Positions 28,319 to 37,364 of a stretch of 64,000 nucleotides of DNA are shown piece after piece (within the stretch, counting starts at the first letter, position 1; every line of letters starts with the position of its first letter). The notes under the pieces are model-generated. The model did no database searches. It worked only from the letters and a program-made list of their open reading frames with translations, and was not told the DNA's origin. Location of the stretch: the NCBI GenBank assembly GCA_947455195.1, contig CANGMI010000001.1, forward strand, positions 720,164-784,163. The letters run 5' to 3'. Position numbers and translations under genes: made by a program. Source of the stretch: Pseudomonadota bacterium (lineage in GTDB: Bacteria > Pseudomonadota > Gammaproteobacteria > Burkholderiales > SG8-39).

Positions 28319-29812
28319 TCACGCGCCAGCCCGGCTCACGGCTTCACGGGCTGCACTGGCACCGGCAATGCGACCGAACACCGAGCCGTTGGTGAGACCA
28401 CTGCCGCCCGGGTAGTTGAAGTAGAAGATGCCACCGACCAGTTCACCCGCCGCATACAGGCCCGGAATCGGCTGGCCATCGGTATTGATCACATTGGCAT
28501 CGGTGTTGATGCGAAGGCCCCCGAAGGTGAAGGTGACACCGCAGGTCACGGCATAGGCCTCGAACGGGGCGGTATCGAGCACGTTGGCCCAGTTCGACTT
28601 GTTGATCGCAAGGCCTGCCGTACTGCGGCCGTCCTTCACGTTCGGATTGAACGGCACGTCGGTACGCACAGCCGCGTTGTACTGCTTGAGTTCAGCGAGC
28701 GCCGCCGCGGGATTGACATCGTCGAGCTTCTCGACGAGTTCCTCGAGCGTGTTGGCAGTCACCTTGGTGATCTGGCGAATCTTGTATTCGTCGCGCAGCA
28801 GATGCTTCACCTTGGCATCGAAGACTTGCCAGGCAAACTGCCCCGGCTGGTTGAGCACGACACGGCCGTACTTGGCGTAGGTGTAATTGCGAAAGTCGGC
28901 ACCCTCGTCGACAAAGCGCTTGCCCTCGGCATTGAGCATGACGCCAAAGGGATAGCTGTGCTTCTGGAACTGGTCGCCCACGGCCAGATCGCCAAACTCG
29001 GGCGCGTTGCGCTCCCAGCTCACGGCATGGCAGCCCGACCAGTTGCCCACCGGGGCCGCGCCGATGTTCATGGCCATCTGCAACGAGTCACCGGTATTGA
29101 AACGGGTACCGCGCACCTTGGCCAGTTCCCAGCCCGGACCCAGGTAACGGGTACGCCACTCGGGGTTGGCCTGGAAGCCGCCGCCAGCGAGCACGACCGA
29201 CCTGGCGCGGACTTCGATGGTGCGGCCCTCGCGCTTCACGCGAACACCATGCACGCCATCATCATCGGCAATGAGTTCGAACGCCCGCGACGAATACCAG
29301 ATGTCGACGCCGTGCTTTGCGCAGGACGCCGTGAGCCCGTCGACCAGCCCCGGACCGCCGCCCCAGGCCTCCACCGTGAGCCCACCCCAGAACTTGAACT
29401 TGCCATCGATCTTGAACGCCTGGCGCCCCCAGATCGGTGCGAAACGCACGCCCTTGCCGCGCATCCACACCATCGTGTCGAGGCTGCGACGCACCAGCAG
29501 TTCAGTGAGATCGGGGTCGCATCGATACTGGGTCACCCGACCCATGTCATCGAAGAACTGATCGGCGGTGTAGGTGCCAAAGTCGGTGTTGGCAATCTCC
29601 TGATCGGTAAGATCGGGCATCAGCTTCTTCAGATCATCGACACCGTCGTAGACGACGCGCATGGCGCCAGCCGTGAACTTCGAATTGCCACCGGCCTCAT
29701 CGAAGGGCGCACGCTCCAGACACAGGACGCGCGACACCGATTCGCGCGCCGAGAGGGCTGCACACATGGCGGCATTGCCGCCCCCGACCACCACCACGTC
29801 GAACTGTTCCAT
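28319..29812 (-). CDS. FAD-dependent dehydrogenase, tricarballylate dehydrogenase (TcuA)/fumarate-reductase-like
   Basis: 497 aa. The N-terminal FAD-binding motif DVVVVGGGNAAMCAAL is followed by GGNSKFTAGAMRVVY, and the C-terminal FAD segment is GLYAAGELVGGIFYFNYPGGSGL. This is the fumarate-reductase flavoprotein fold, and its closest recognisable style is TcuA. It likely oxidises a saturated carboxylate or reduces an enoate. The ATG at 29812 gives the normal N-terminus; open frame upstream is non-conserved. Two compact hairpins lie 23–55 bp upstream. The downstream hydratase is spaced 5 bp, so they are co-translated. Confidence 0.85.
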   Translation of the reverse strand: MEQFDVVVVGGGNAAMCAALSARESVSRVLCLERAPFDEAGGNSKFTAGAMRVVYDGVDDLKKLMPDLTDQEIANTDFGTYTADQFFDDMGRVTQYRCDPDLTELLVRRSLDTMVWMRGKGVRFAPIWGRQAFKIDGKFKFWGGLTVEAWGGGPGLVDGLTASCAKHGVDIWYSSRAFELIADDDGVHGVRVKREGRTIEVRARSVVLAGGGFQANPEWRTRYLGPGWELAKVRGTRFNTGDSLQMAMNIGAAPVGNWSGCHAVSWERNAPEFGDLAVGDQFQKHSYPFGVMLNAEGKRFVDEGADFRNYTYAKYGRVVLNQPGQFAWQVFDAKVKHLLRDEYKIRQITKVTANTLEELVEKLDDVNPAAALAELKQYNAAVRTDVPFNPNVKDGRSTAGLAINKSNWANVLDTAPFEAYAVTCGVTFTFGGLRINTDANVINTDGQPIPGLYAAGELVGGIFYFNYPGGSGLTNGSVFGRIAGASAAREAVSRAGA

Positions 29813-29834
29813 GCTCTTCTTCACAGGTTGGTTG

Positions 29835-29867
29835 GCGACCACCGGTCGCAATGCCTCCCCCGGGAGG
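29835..29867 (-). other. Tandem short hairpins in the leader of the TcuA-like gene
   Basis: Two adjacent perfect inverted repeats: GCGACC-ACC-GGTCGC (29835–29849) and CCTCCC-CC-GGGAGG (29854–29867). They lie 22–55 bp upstream of the flavoprotein ATG on the minus strand, with no T-run after them, so a Rho-independent terminator is unlikely. They could partly insulate this gene from the molybdenum-hydroxylase genes upstream or shape its leader. Confidence 0.35.
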
Positions 29868-29956
29868 GTGGGCAACGATACCACTCCAGACTGACGATCG
29901 GCTGCCCGTCGCCGCCCCTGCCCGATGACCGGTAGCGTCAGACAGGCAGCCCGGCC

Positions 29957-32353
29957 TCAGCCGGCACGCTGGCGCAGCAAAGCCTTCAGGCGCACCGGCG
30001 TCACCGGCAAGCGAGTGACCGCGCCCGGCTGCCCGATGGCATCGTCGATAGCCGCCGCAATGGCCGCCCCGACCCCATTGATGCCAGCCTCGCCCGCCCC
30101 CTTGATGCCCAGCGGATTGAGCGGGCTCGGCGCGTCCTCGGTGATCATCACCTCCACCGGCGGAATATCGTCGAGGGTCGGGAGCAGGTAATCCGCCAGG
30201 GTCACCGCCAGCGGCTCGCCGTTCTCGTCGTAGGCAAACTCCTCGAGCAAGGCACCGCCGATGCCTTGGGCCACACCGCCCACGATCTGTCCCTCAACCA
30301 GCATCGGATTCACCGCACGGCCGACGTCATAGCCGACAAAGAAGCGTTCGACGCGCGCGGCACCCGTGTCGCGATCGACCCGTACCACCGCCACATGAAC
30401 TCCATAGGGGTAGGTCATGCTGGGGGTCTCGTACCAGCCCTCGGCGGTGAGCCCGGGTTCGCGCTCGCCGCGCGCGCGCGCGGTCGGCGCGAGCGCCGAG
30501 GCAACATCGCCCAGCGCAAGGCCGGGGCCCGAGTCGCCACGCCGAATCACCCGCCCGTCGACGATGTCCAGCCCCTCGATCGCACAACCGAGCATCGAAG
30601 CCGCCATGTCGAGCGCCTTGGCGCGAACCCGCAATGCTGCATTGTGCGTGGCTGACCCGGTCATCACAGTGGCACGGCCGGCATGGGCACCCACCCCGTA
30701 CTGAATGCGATCGGTACGGCCATGAGCGACCCGGACCCGGCGGTAGTCGACGCCGAGGGTGCTGGCACAGATCTGCGCAACCACGGTCTCGAAGCCCTGC
30801 CCGACCGAAGCACCACCCGTGACCACCTCGACCGCCCCGGTGAAGTCGACCGTGATGCGCACCCCATCGGCAGGTCCGAGACCGCTCTTCTCGACGAAGC
30901 AGGCGAGACCCACGCCCACCGCCTCGCCCTGCGCGCGACGCGCCTGCAGATCGGCCTGCAGCCGTGGCCAGTCGAGTGCATCAAGCGTCTTTTGCAGCAG
31001 CAAGGGGTAATCGCCGGAATCGAAGACGATGTTGTCCTCGATCGTCTCGATACCGCGCGGGAAAGGCATCTGCTCGGGGCGTATCAAGTTGCGACGGCGC
31101 AATTCGATCGGGTCGATGCCCATGCGCTGCGCAATCGCATCGAACAGGCGCTCGCGCACGAACGAACTCTCGAAGCGCCCCGGTGCACGGTAGGTGGCCG
31201 CCGGCGTCTTGTTGGTGAGCCGGTAGTGCCCGGTTACCCGGTAGGCTGGCAACACGTACCCGCCGGGCAGGATCCCGGCCGTCATGTCCGCCACCCGATC
31301 GCCATGGGTGCGTACATAGGCACCCTGATCGTGGAAGAACTCGTCATCCATGGCGAGCACGAAGCCATCGGCGGCAACGGCCGCACGGACTCGGTGAACC
31401 TGCTCGCGCGACTGGTTGGTGGTCATCAGCGCTTCGTAGCGGTCTTCGATCCACTTCACCGGACGCTCCAGACGCATGGCCGCGAGCAGCACCAGCACGT
31501 CCTCGGGGTAGATCTCGCCGCGCACGCCAAAGCCGCCACCCACGTGAAGTTCAAAGAGGTGAATGGTGTGCGGACTGCGCCCGAGCATGCGTGCGAGCGC
31601 ATCGCGATTGCGGTGCGGCACCTTGGCGGCACCGTGCAATTCGAGCACGTCGCGCGCGGCATCGTAGCGACCGATGGCACCGCGGGTCTCGAGCGGCACG
31701 CCCGAGTGGCGCCCGGTGGCCAACTCGAGCTCGACCGTGAAGGCAGCCCTGGCAAACGCCGCGTCGATATCCCCATACCCTTTGCGTATGGTGGTCGGCT
31801 GGGTCGGCAAGCCCGGGGCGAACTCGCCGAGCGCCGCGGTGGCATCGGTGAGCACCGGGAGCGACTCGAGGTCGAGACTCACCCGTTCGGCGGCATCCTC
31901 GGCGATGAAGGGGTCGGTCGCGAAGACCGCGGCAACCGGATCGCCGACATAGCGCACCCGATCGCGTGCCAGAATCGGCTGCAGGTAGGGGTCGAGTTCA
32001 GCCGATGGCCCCTCACGCAAGGGGATGCAGGGGATGCCGACCAGATCCTGCGCGGTCCAGACCGCCACCACGCCACGCAGGGCAAGAGCCTCCGACGCGT
32101 CAACGCCGAGCAGTCGGGCGTGCGCCACCGGCGAGCGCACGATGCGCATGTGCAACTGATGCGGGAACGACAGGTCGGCGGCAAACCGGGCCTGACCGCG
32201 CACGAGCGGCAGATCTTCCAGGCGCGTGACCGACTGGCCGAAGGGGCCCGGCCGCGCGGTGCGCGGTGCTGCCGTACCGGGTACCGCCGCCGGAACCCCG
32301 GACGGACGATCGACAACCGGCGTCTCCCCGGCGGCGGCGATGGCGGCGCTCAT
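29957..32353 (-). CDS. Xanthine dehydrogenase-family molybdopterin-binding large subunit
   Basis: 798 aa. The family is shown by TRLEDLPLVRGQARFAADL at the start, FELHVGGGFGVRGEIYPEDV, ATYRAPGRFES, GGASVGQGFETVVAQIC, and near the C-terminus IKGAGEAGINGVG with the catalytic Glu. The TYRAPGR segment replaces the AYxCSFR signature of true CO dehydrogenases, so hydroxylation of an N-heterocycle, purine or aldehyde is more likely. The ATG at 32353 overlaps the small-subunit stop (ATGA). With the small and FAD subunits it forms a complete L–S–M cytosolic enzyme. Confidence 0.9.
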   Translation of the reverse strand: MSAAIAAAGETPVVDRPSGVPAAVPGTAAPRTARPGPFGQSVTRLEDLPLVRGQARFAADLSFPHQLHMRIVRSPVAHARLLGVDASEALALRGVVAVWTAQDLVGIPCIPLREGPSAELDPYLQPILARDRVRYVGDPVAAVFATDPFIAEDAAERVSLDLESLPVLTDATAALGEFAPGLPTQPTTIRKGYGDIDAAFARAAFTVELELATGRHSGVPLETRGAIGRYDAARDVLELHGAAKVPHRNRDALARMLGRSPHTIHLFELHVGGGFGVRGEIYPEDVLVLLAAMRLERPVKWIEDRYEALMTTNQSREQVHRVRAAVAADGFVLAMDDEFFHDQGAYVRTHGDRVADMTAGILPGGYVLPAYRVTGHYRLTNKTPAATYRAPGRFESSFVRERLFDAIAQRMGIDPIELRRRNLIRPEQMPFPRGIETIEDNIVFDSGDYPLLLQKTLDALDWPRLQADLQARRAQGEAVGVGLACFVEKSGLGPADGVRITVDFTGAVEVVTGGASVGQGFETVVAQICASTLGVDYRRVRVAHGRTDRIQYGVGAHAGRATVMTGSATHNAALRVRAKALDMAASMLGCAIEGLDIVDGRVIRRGDSGPGLALGDVASALAPTARARGEREPGLTAEGWYETPSMTYPYGVHVAVVRVDRDTGAARVERFFVGYDVGRAVNPMLVEGQIVGGVAQGIGGALLEEFAYDENGEPLAVTLADYLLPTLDDIPPVEVMITEDAPSPLNPLGIKGAGEAGINGVGAAIAAAIDDAIGQPGAVTRLPVTPVRLKALLRQRAG

Positions 32354-32835
32354 GCGGCCTCCGATGTGGCATGCATCACCTTGCTGGCCGCACGCACCGC
32401 GAGCAGGATGTTCTTGTACCCGGTGCATCGACACAGGTTCGACGACAACGCCTCCTGAAGTTCGACGTCATCGGGTGGAGCGGGCCGCTCGAGGAGAGCG
32501 GTCGAGAGCATCAGGAATCCGGCCGTGCAGAACCCGCATTGAAGCGCGTGATGATCGATGAAGGCCTGCTGCAGCGGATGCAGTTGCGCCCCTTGCGCCA
32601 GGCCCTCGACGGTCCGGATCTGCGCACCTTCGGCCTGCACGGCAAACACGAGACAGGCGCGTACCGGATCACCATCGACGATCACGGTGCAGGCACCGCA
32701 CACACCGTGCTCGCAGCCCACATGCGTCCCGGTGAGGCGGCACTCCTCACGGATCACGTCGGCCAGGGTCCGTCGGGGTTCGACCTCGACGTCATGCCGA
32801 TGGCCGTTGATCGTCAATGTGATGGGGTGCTTCAT
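32350..32835 (-). CDS. Molybdenum hydroxylase (2Fe-2S)-binding small subunit
   Basis: 161 aa, the usual CoxS/IorA-type length. The plant-type cluster motif is HVGCEHGVCGACTVIVDG followed by a further Cys (VRAC). The second, C-terminal cluster has ALQCGFCTAGF and SSNLCRCTGY. It relays electrons from the Mo centre to FAD in the M subunit. The ATG at 32835 is 46 bp after the FAD-subunit stop, and the large-subunit gene overlaps its stop by 4 bp. The GLTINGH-like start (ITLTINGHRHDVEVEP) supports this initiation site. Confidence 0.93.
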   Translation of the reverse strand: MKHPITLTINGHRHDVEVEPRRTLADVIREECRLTGTHVGCEHGVCGACTVIVDGDPVRACLVFAVQAEGAQIRTVEGLAQGAQLHPLQQAFIDHHALQCGFCTAGFLMLSTALLERPAPPDDVELQEALSSNLCRCTGYKNILLAVRAASKVMHATSEAA

Positions 32836-32881
32836 GGTCAGTGGTTCCGCGGGCAATGAGGAGGACAAGCGGGGCGCAGGA

Positions 32882-33787
32882 TCACCGGGCACCATGCCCG
32901 GTCGGGCCCCAGGCGCGCTCGAGCGCACGACGCACGCTCGATTCGACCAGTTCACGCCGGTAGATGGCCGGCAACTGCGGCTGCTCGAGCGGGTCGACGG
33001 CGGCGGCGGCGGCGCGCGCCACCGCTCGAAACAGATCGTCGGCAGGTATGCGGCCATCGAGCAGCGCCTCGGCTTCGGCAATGCGGCGCGGTCGGTCTTC
33101 GACCCCGCTCACGCCAATGCGTGGCGACCGGACGCGCCCGTCGACACACTCGAGGCTCACCAGCGCCATGGCGAGCGCGAAATCGCCCCGACGGCGACTG
33201 AACTCGTCAAAACCCAGCCGTACGCCCGGGTTGGGGATGGGAATCCGTGCCTCCACCAGCAGTTCGTCGGGTTCGATTGCGGTGCTCATCACGCCAGTGA
33301 AGAATTCATCGGCCTCGAGGATGCGCTCACCTCGTACGCTGCGCAGCACGAGACGCGCATCGAGGGTGCTCGCCACGAGGCACCACTCGGAGGCCGGATC
33401 GGCATGCGCCAGACTGCCGCAGAAGGTCCCGCGCATCCGGATCGGGTAATGCGCGATATGGCTGGCCACCTCGGTCAACAGCGGGCCGAGAGGCCCGGCA
33501 AGCACGGGCCGATGAAAGGCCGCATGGCGCACCGTGGCCCCGATCACGAGTTCGCTCGCCGCCGTCCGGCCCGGGACAGTGCTCGCCTCGGCGTGCAGGC
33601 GATCAAGCCCGGCGACGCGATTGATGTCGACCAGGTGCCCCGGTCGCACGAACCGGAAGGCCATGGTGGGCACCAGACTCTGCCCCCCGGCGATGATGCG
33701 CCCGTCCTCGGCAGCAACCTGTGCCAGGGTAACGAGGGCCTCATCGAGGCTGCGCGGCGCGTGGTACTGGAAGGCAACGGATCTCAT
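32882..33787 (-). CDS. Molybdenum hydroxylase FAD-binding medium subunit
   Basis: 301 aa CoxM-type protein. The FAD pyrophosphate motif AGGQSLVPTMAFR lies near residue 35, and the second FAD segment is RGTFCGSLAHADPASEW. A C-terminal CO-dehydrogenase FAD domain follows. The N-terminus FQYHAPRSLDEAL identifies the ATG at 33787 as the start. It is the first gene of the minus-strand Mo-hydroxylase set and is divergent, over 140 bp, from a second large-subunit gene, so both may be driven from that spacer. Confidence 0.92.
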   Translation of the reverse strand: MRSVAFQYHAPRSLDEALVTLAQVAAEDGRIIAGGQSLVPTMAFRFVRPGHLVDINRVAGLDRLHAEASTVPGRTAASELVIGATVRHAAFHRPVLAGPLGPLLTEVASHIAHYPIRMRGTFCGSLAHADPASEWCLVASTLDARLVLRSVRGERILEADEFFTGVMSTAIEPDELLVEARIPIPNPGVRLGFDEFSRRRGDFALAMALVSLECVDGRVRSPRIGVSGVEDRPRRIAEAEALLDGRIPADDLFRAVARAAAAAVDPLEQPQLPAIYRRELVESSVRRALERAWGPTGHGAR

Positions 33788-33927
33788 CGACGCTCTGGGT
33801 GCGAGTGGCAGGACAGGCCGGCGACCGGGCGGGACAACTCGCCGCAGGTGGCGAGCGCCGTACCGGGCCAATGCCGGAAAGGGGCCATGATATCGTTCTG
33901 CCATCGCTTGTGGAGTCGATACGCTGC

Positions 33928-36348
33928 ATGGAAAACACCCTCGCCCGGCCAGTACGGCCCACGGCGCCTGCGGGCACCGCCACCGCCCAACCCGCTACGG
34001 CAGAGCGCTGGGTCGGGGCCCGCATTCCGCGCGTCGAGGACAGGAACTTCCTGCTCGGCGGCGGATGCTACGTCGATGACATCACCCCGCCCGGTGTGCT
34101 GCACGCCGTCTTCGTGCGCAGCAGTTACGCCCATGCACGCATCCGGGATGTGGACTGCGCCGCCGCGCGTACCCTGCCCGGTGTCGCCGCGGTCTATACC
34201 CTGCAGGATCTCGCACCGCGTCTTGCCCGCACGCGCATGACCGCCATGATGCGAGCCGCCCGTCGGCCCGCCTGGATAACCCCTTTCGTGCTCGCGAGCG
34301 AGGAGGTCTGCTTCGTCGGCGAGACGATCGCGATCGTGCTGGCCGCCAGTCGGCGCATCGCCGAAGACGCCGCGGCACTGGTCGATGTCGACTACGAGCC
34401 GCTGCCTGTCGTGGCCGATTGTCGTCAGTCGGTCGGGCCGGATGCGCCTCGGGTGCGACTCGAAGCACCCGCCAACACGCTGCCCGTTCAGCAGGTGGGC
34501 TATGGCGACGTCGCCACCGCCTTCGCAGGCGCCGCGCACGTCTTTGCCGAATCGCTGTCGATCCAGCGCGGCAGTGGCCATTCGATGGAGCCGCGGGGTC
34601 TCGTGGCCGAATGGAACGCGCGTGACGGCGCACTGCTCGTGCACGCATCGACCCAGAAGCCGCACGACCTCCTGCAGTCGATCGCCGACTGCCTCGGCCT
34701 GGAGGAGTCGAAGATTCGGGTGGTGGTGCCCGATGTCGGCGGCGGGTTCGGACCCAAGCTCATCATCTACCCCGAGGACATGGCGGTCTGCGCTGCCGCG
34801 CGTGAACTCGGACGCAGCGTCAAGTGGGTCGAAGACCGTCGCGAGAATTTCGTATCGGCGGTACACGAGCGCGACCAGTTGTGGGAAATGGAAGTGGCGG
34901 TCGATGCCGACGGACGGCTGCGCGGCATGCGCGGCTCGCTCATCCACGACCAGGGGGCGTACGCCTACCAGGACATCAACATCCCCTTCAATTCGGCCAC
35001 GTCGCTCCCCGGCACCTACATCCTGCCCTCCCTGGCGATGGACATACACGTCGCGCAGACCAACCGGGTACCGGTGTCCTCGGTGCGCGGTGCCGGCTAC
35101 CCGCAACCGGTCTTCGTCACCGAGCGGCTGCTCGATCGGGTGGCACGCGAACTCGGGCTCGATCCAGCCGAGGTGCGACGACGCAACCTGATCCCGGCGG
35201 CGAAGATGCCGTACGAAAAGCCGTTCAAGGAGCGCTCGGGCGCGCCGGTCACCTACGACACCGGCGACTACCCGGCCTCGCAGGCGCAAGCCCTCGAGGC
35301 AGCCGACTGGGCCGGCTTTGCCGCCCGCCAGGCGGCTGCACGGGCCGAGGGCCGGCTCATCGGCATCGGCGTCGCCAATGCGGTGAAGGGCACCGGCCGC
35401 GGGCCGTTCGAGTCGGGCGTGGTGCGCGTCGCCACCAATGGACGGGTGTCGGTCTTTACCGGCGCGGCTGCAATGGGTCAGGGGCTCGGTACCGCCTTGT
35501 CGCAGATCTGCGCGCGCGAACTGGGTGTGCGAGTCGAGGACATCACGGTGATTGCCGGTGATACCGGCCGTGCCCGCATGGGCCTGGGCGGCTTTGCCAG
35601 CCGGCAGCTGGTGACGGCGGGCTCGTCGGTGCTGATGGCCTCGCGTGAGGTCGCGACCAAGGCGCGCAAGGTCGCCAGCAGCATCCTCGAAGCCGCCGAG
35701 GACGACCTCGAACTGGTGGATGGTGCGGTGCGCGTCGTGGGTGCACCGCAGCTGGCGGTCAGCCTCGGTGACATTGCCCGTGTCCTGCGCGGCGGGCCGG
35801 GATACGGCTTCCCGGATGGCGTCGAGCCCGGGCTCGATGCAGAGTTCCACTACCGCACCGACGCGCTCACCTACGCCAACGCCTGCCACGTGGCCGAAGT
35901 CGAGGTCGATCCGGGCACCGGTGACGTCACGGTACTTCGCTACACCGCGATGCAGGACTGCGGGCGGCTCATCAACCCGCTCATCGTCGATGGGCAGGTG
36001 CATGGCGCGATCGCGCACGGTCTCGGCAACGCGATCTTCGAGCACACACCCTATGACAGCGAAGGGCAGCCGCTGGCGACCACCTACGCCGACTATTTGC
36101 TGCCCACGGCGACCGAAGTTCCCCGCCTTGATCTGGTCTATCGCGAGTCGCCGACGCCACTCAACCCGCTCGGGGCCAAAGGTGCTGGCGAAGTAGGCAC
36201 CATTCCGGCCACGGCGGCCGTGATTGCCGCCATCGAGGACGCACTGGCCCACCTCGGGGTGCGCCTGACGCATGCACCGGTGTCGCCGGTGGAGATCGTG
36301 CAACGGGTGAACGCCGCACGTGCAGACCAGACCCGAGGGCCGCATTGA
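33928..36348 (+). CDS. Second xanthine dehydrogenase-family molybdopterin-binding large subunit (divergent)
   Basis: 806 aa. WVGARIPRVEDRNFLLGGG opens the family domain. VPDVGGGFGPKLIIYPEDM, SSVRGAGYPQPVF, FTGAAAMGQGLGTALSQIC and the catalytic-Glu segment AKGAGEVGTIPAT follow. Key residues are intact. It clearly differs from the large subunit on the other strand (SVRGAGY versus TYRAPGR). No small or FAD subunit lies beside it on this strand, so it may share those of the divergent set. The ATG at 33928 is chosen because upstream frame is non-conserved. Its stop overlaps a Bug receptor start. Confidence 0.9.
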   Translation: MENTLARPVRPTAPAGTATAQPATAERWVGARIPRVEDRNFLLGGGCYVDDITPPGVLHAVFVRSSYAHARIRDVDCAAARTLPGVAAVYTLQDLAPRLARTRMTAMMRAARRPAWITPFVLASEEVCFVGETIAIVLAASRRIAEDAAALVDVDYEPLPVVADCRQSVGPDAPRVRLEAPANTLPVQQVGYGDVATAFAGAAHVFAESLSIQRGSGHSMEPRGLVAEWNARDGALLVHASTQKPHDLLQSIADCLGLEESKIRVVVPDVGGGFGPKLIIYPEDMAVCAAARELGRSVKWVEDRRENFVSAVHERDQLWEMEVAVDADGRLRGMRGSLIHDQGAYAYQDINIPFNSATSLPGTYILPSLAMDIHVAQTNRVPVSSVRGAGYPQPVFVTERLLDRVARELGLDPAEVRRRNLIPAAKMPYEKPFKERSGAPVTYDTGDYPASQAQALEAADWAGFAARQAAARAEGRLIGIGVANAVKGTGRGPFESGVVRVATNGRVSVFTGAAAMGQGLGTALSQICARELGVRVEDITVIAGDTGRARMGLGGFASRQLVTAGSSVLMASREVATKARKVASSILEAAEDDLELVDGAVRVVGAPQLAVSLGDIARVLRGGPGYGFPDGVEPGLDAEFHYRTDALTYANACHVAEVEVDPGTGDVTVLRYTAMQDCGRLINPLIVDGQVHGAIAHGLGNAIFEHTPYDSEGQPLATTYADYLLPTATEVPRLDLVYRESPTPLNPLGAKGAGEVGTIPATAAVIAAIEDALAHLGVRLTHAPVSPVEIVQRVNAARADQTRGPH

Positions 36349-37340
36349 ACCCCGCTCGCCGGGCGCGCGCGCGCGTCTGCGCGACGGCGATCGCGCTCCT
36401 GGCAAGCACGCTGCTGGCGAGCAGCCTCGAGTGCGCATGGGCACAAGGCAGCTGGCCCAATCGCCCGATTCGGGTCATCGTCGCCTTCGGCGCAGGGGGC
36501 ATCGCCGACACGATTGCACGCTCGGTCGGGCAGCACCTGTCGAGCAGCCTGGGCCAGCCGGTCATCGTCGAGAACCGCGCGGGCGCCGGTGGCACGGTGG
36601 GTGCAAACGCCGTGGCAGTTGCCCCTGCCGATGGCTACACGCTCCTCGCCCACACCACCGCGATCGCGGTCAATGCCGTGGTGTCACGCCAGGCACCTGA
36701 CCCGACGACGCAACTGACGCCCATTGCCAACACCGCGAGTGCGGCCACGATCTTCGTGGTCAATCGCGCGGTGACCGATCGAACGCTGCTCGACTTCCTG
36801 CGCACCACACGCGGCGGGCGCTTCAGCTATGCCACGGCAGGCATCGGCACGACCGAACACCTCACCGCCGATTACGTCTTCAAGGCCGCAGGGGGGCTCG
36901 ACGCCACCCATGTCCCGTTCCAGGGAGGAACCGGGCCGGTCACCGCGGTTCTGGCGCAGCAGATCGATCTCGCCTCGACCACGCTGCCCACGGCCGCCGC
37001 GCTGCTGCGTCAGGGGTCGCTGCGTGTGATGGCGGTGGCCGCACGCAATCGCCAGAGTGCACTGCCCGATGTGCCGACACTGGCCGAAGCGGGACTGCCC
37101 GACTTCGACAACAGCTCCTGGGTCGGATTCTTCGCCCCGGCCCATCTCCCGGATGCGATTGCACAACGGCTCAATGCGAGCATCGGGGATGCGATGCGCC
37201 AGCCCGATGTCGTCGAGCGTCTGGGCACGCTCGGCTTCGAGGCACGAGGCGGCTCGCAGCCTGCTTTCACCGCGTTTGTCACGAGCGAAGTCGCCAAGTG
37301 GACGCGGGTGGTCCGTGCCACCGGCTTCACCGCGCAGTAA
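36345..37340 (+). CDS. Bug/TctC-family substrate-binding protein with TTG start
   Basis: 331 aa. A signal peptide runs to about residue 34 (ECAWAQ). Mature-part signatures are RPIRVIVAFGAGGIADTIAR, VIVENRAGAGGTVGA, ADGYTLL and PTLAEAGLPDFDNSSWVG. The start is a TTG overlapping the preceding stop (TTGA), with GAGGG 6–10 bp upstream; no ATG fits before the signal peptide. Coupling to the molybdenum-hydroxylase large subunit suggests the receptor binds that enzyme's substrate. No TctAB permease is present locally. Confidence 0.88.
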   Translation: MNPARRARARVCATAIALLASTLLASSLECAWAQGSWPNRPIRVIVAFGAGGIADTIARSVGQHLSSSLGQPVIVENRAGAGGTVGANAVAVAPADGYTLLAHTTAIAVNAVVSRQAPDPTTQLTPIANTASAATIFVVNRAVTDRTLLDFLRTTRGGRFSYATAGIGTTEHLTADYVFKAAGGLDATHVPFQGGTGPVTAVLAQQIDLASTTLPTAAALLRQGSLRVMAVAARNRQSALPDVPTLAEAGLPDFDNSSWVGFFAPAHLPDAIAQRLNASIGDAMRQPDVVERLGTLGFEARGGSQPAFTAFVTSEVAKWTRVVRATGFTAQ

Positions 37341-37364
37341 TCCGGTATCGGCGAGCCCGGAACG

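Noticed and set aside
29957..32353. Annotation of the three-subunit enzyme as CO dehydrogenase
   Set aside because: The AYxCSFR loop of true CO dehydrogenase is absent; TYRAPGR indicates another hydroxylase.
33784..36444. An 886-codon open frame on the minus strand, opposite the second molybdenum-hydroxylase large subunit
   Set aside because: No domain or signal is visible, while the plus-strand protein has all family motifs.
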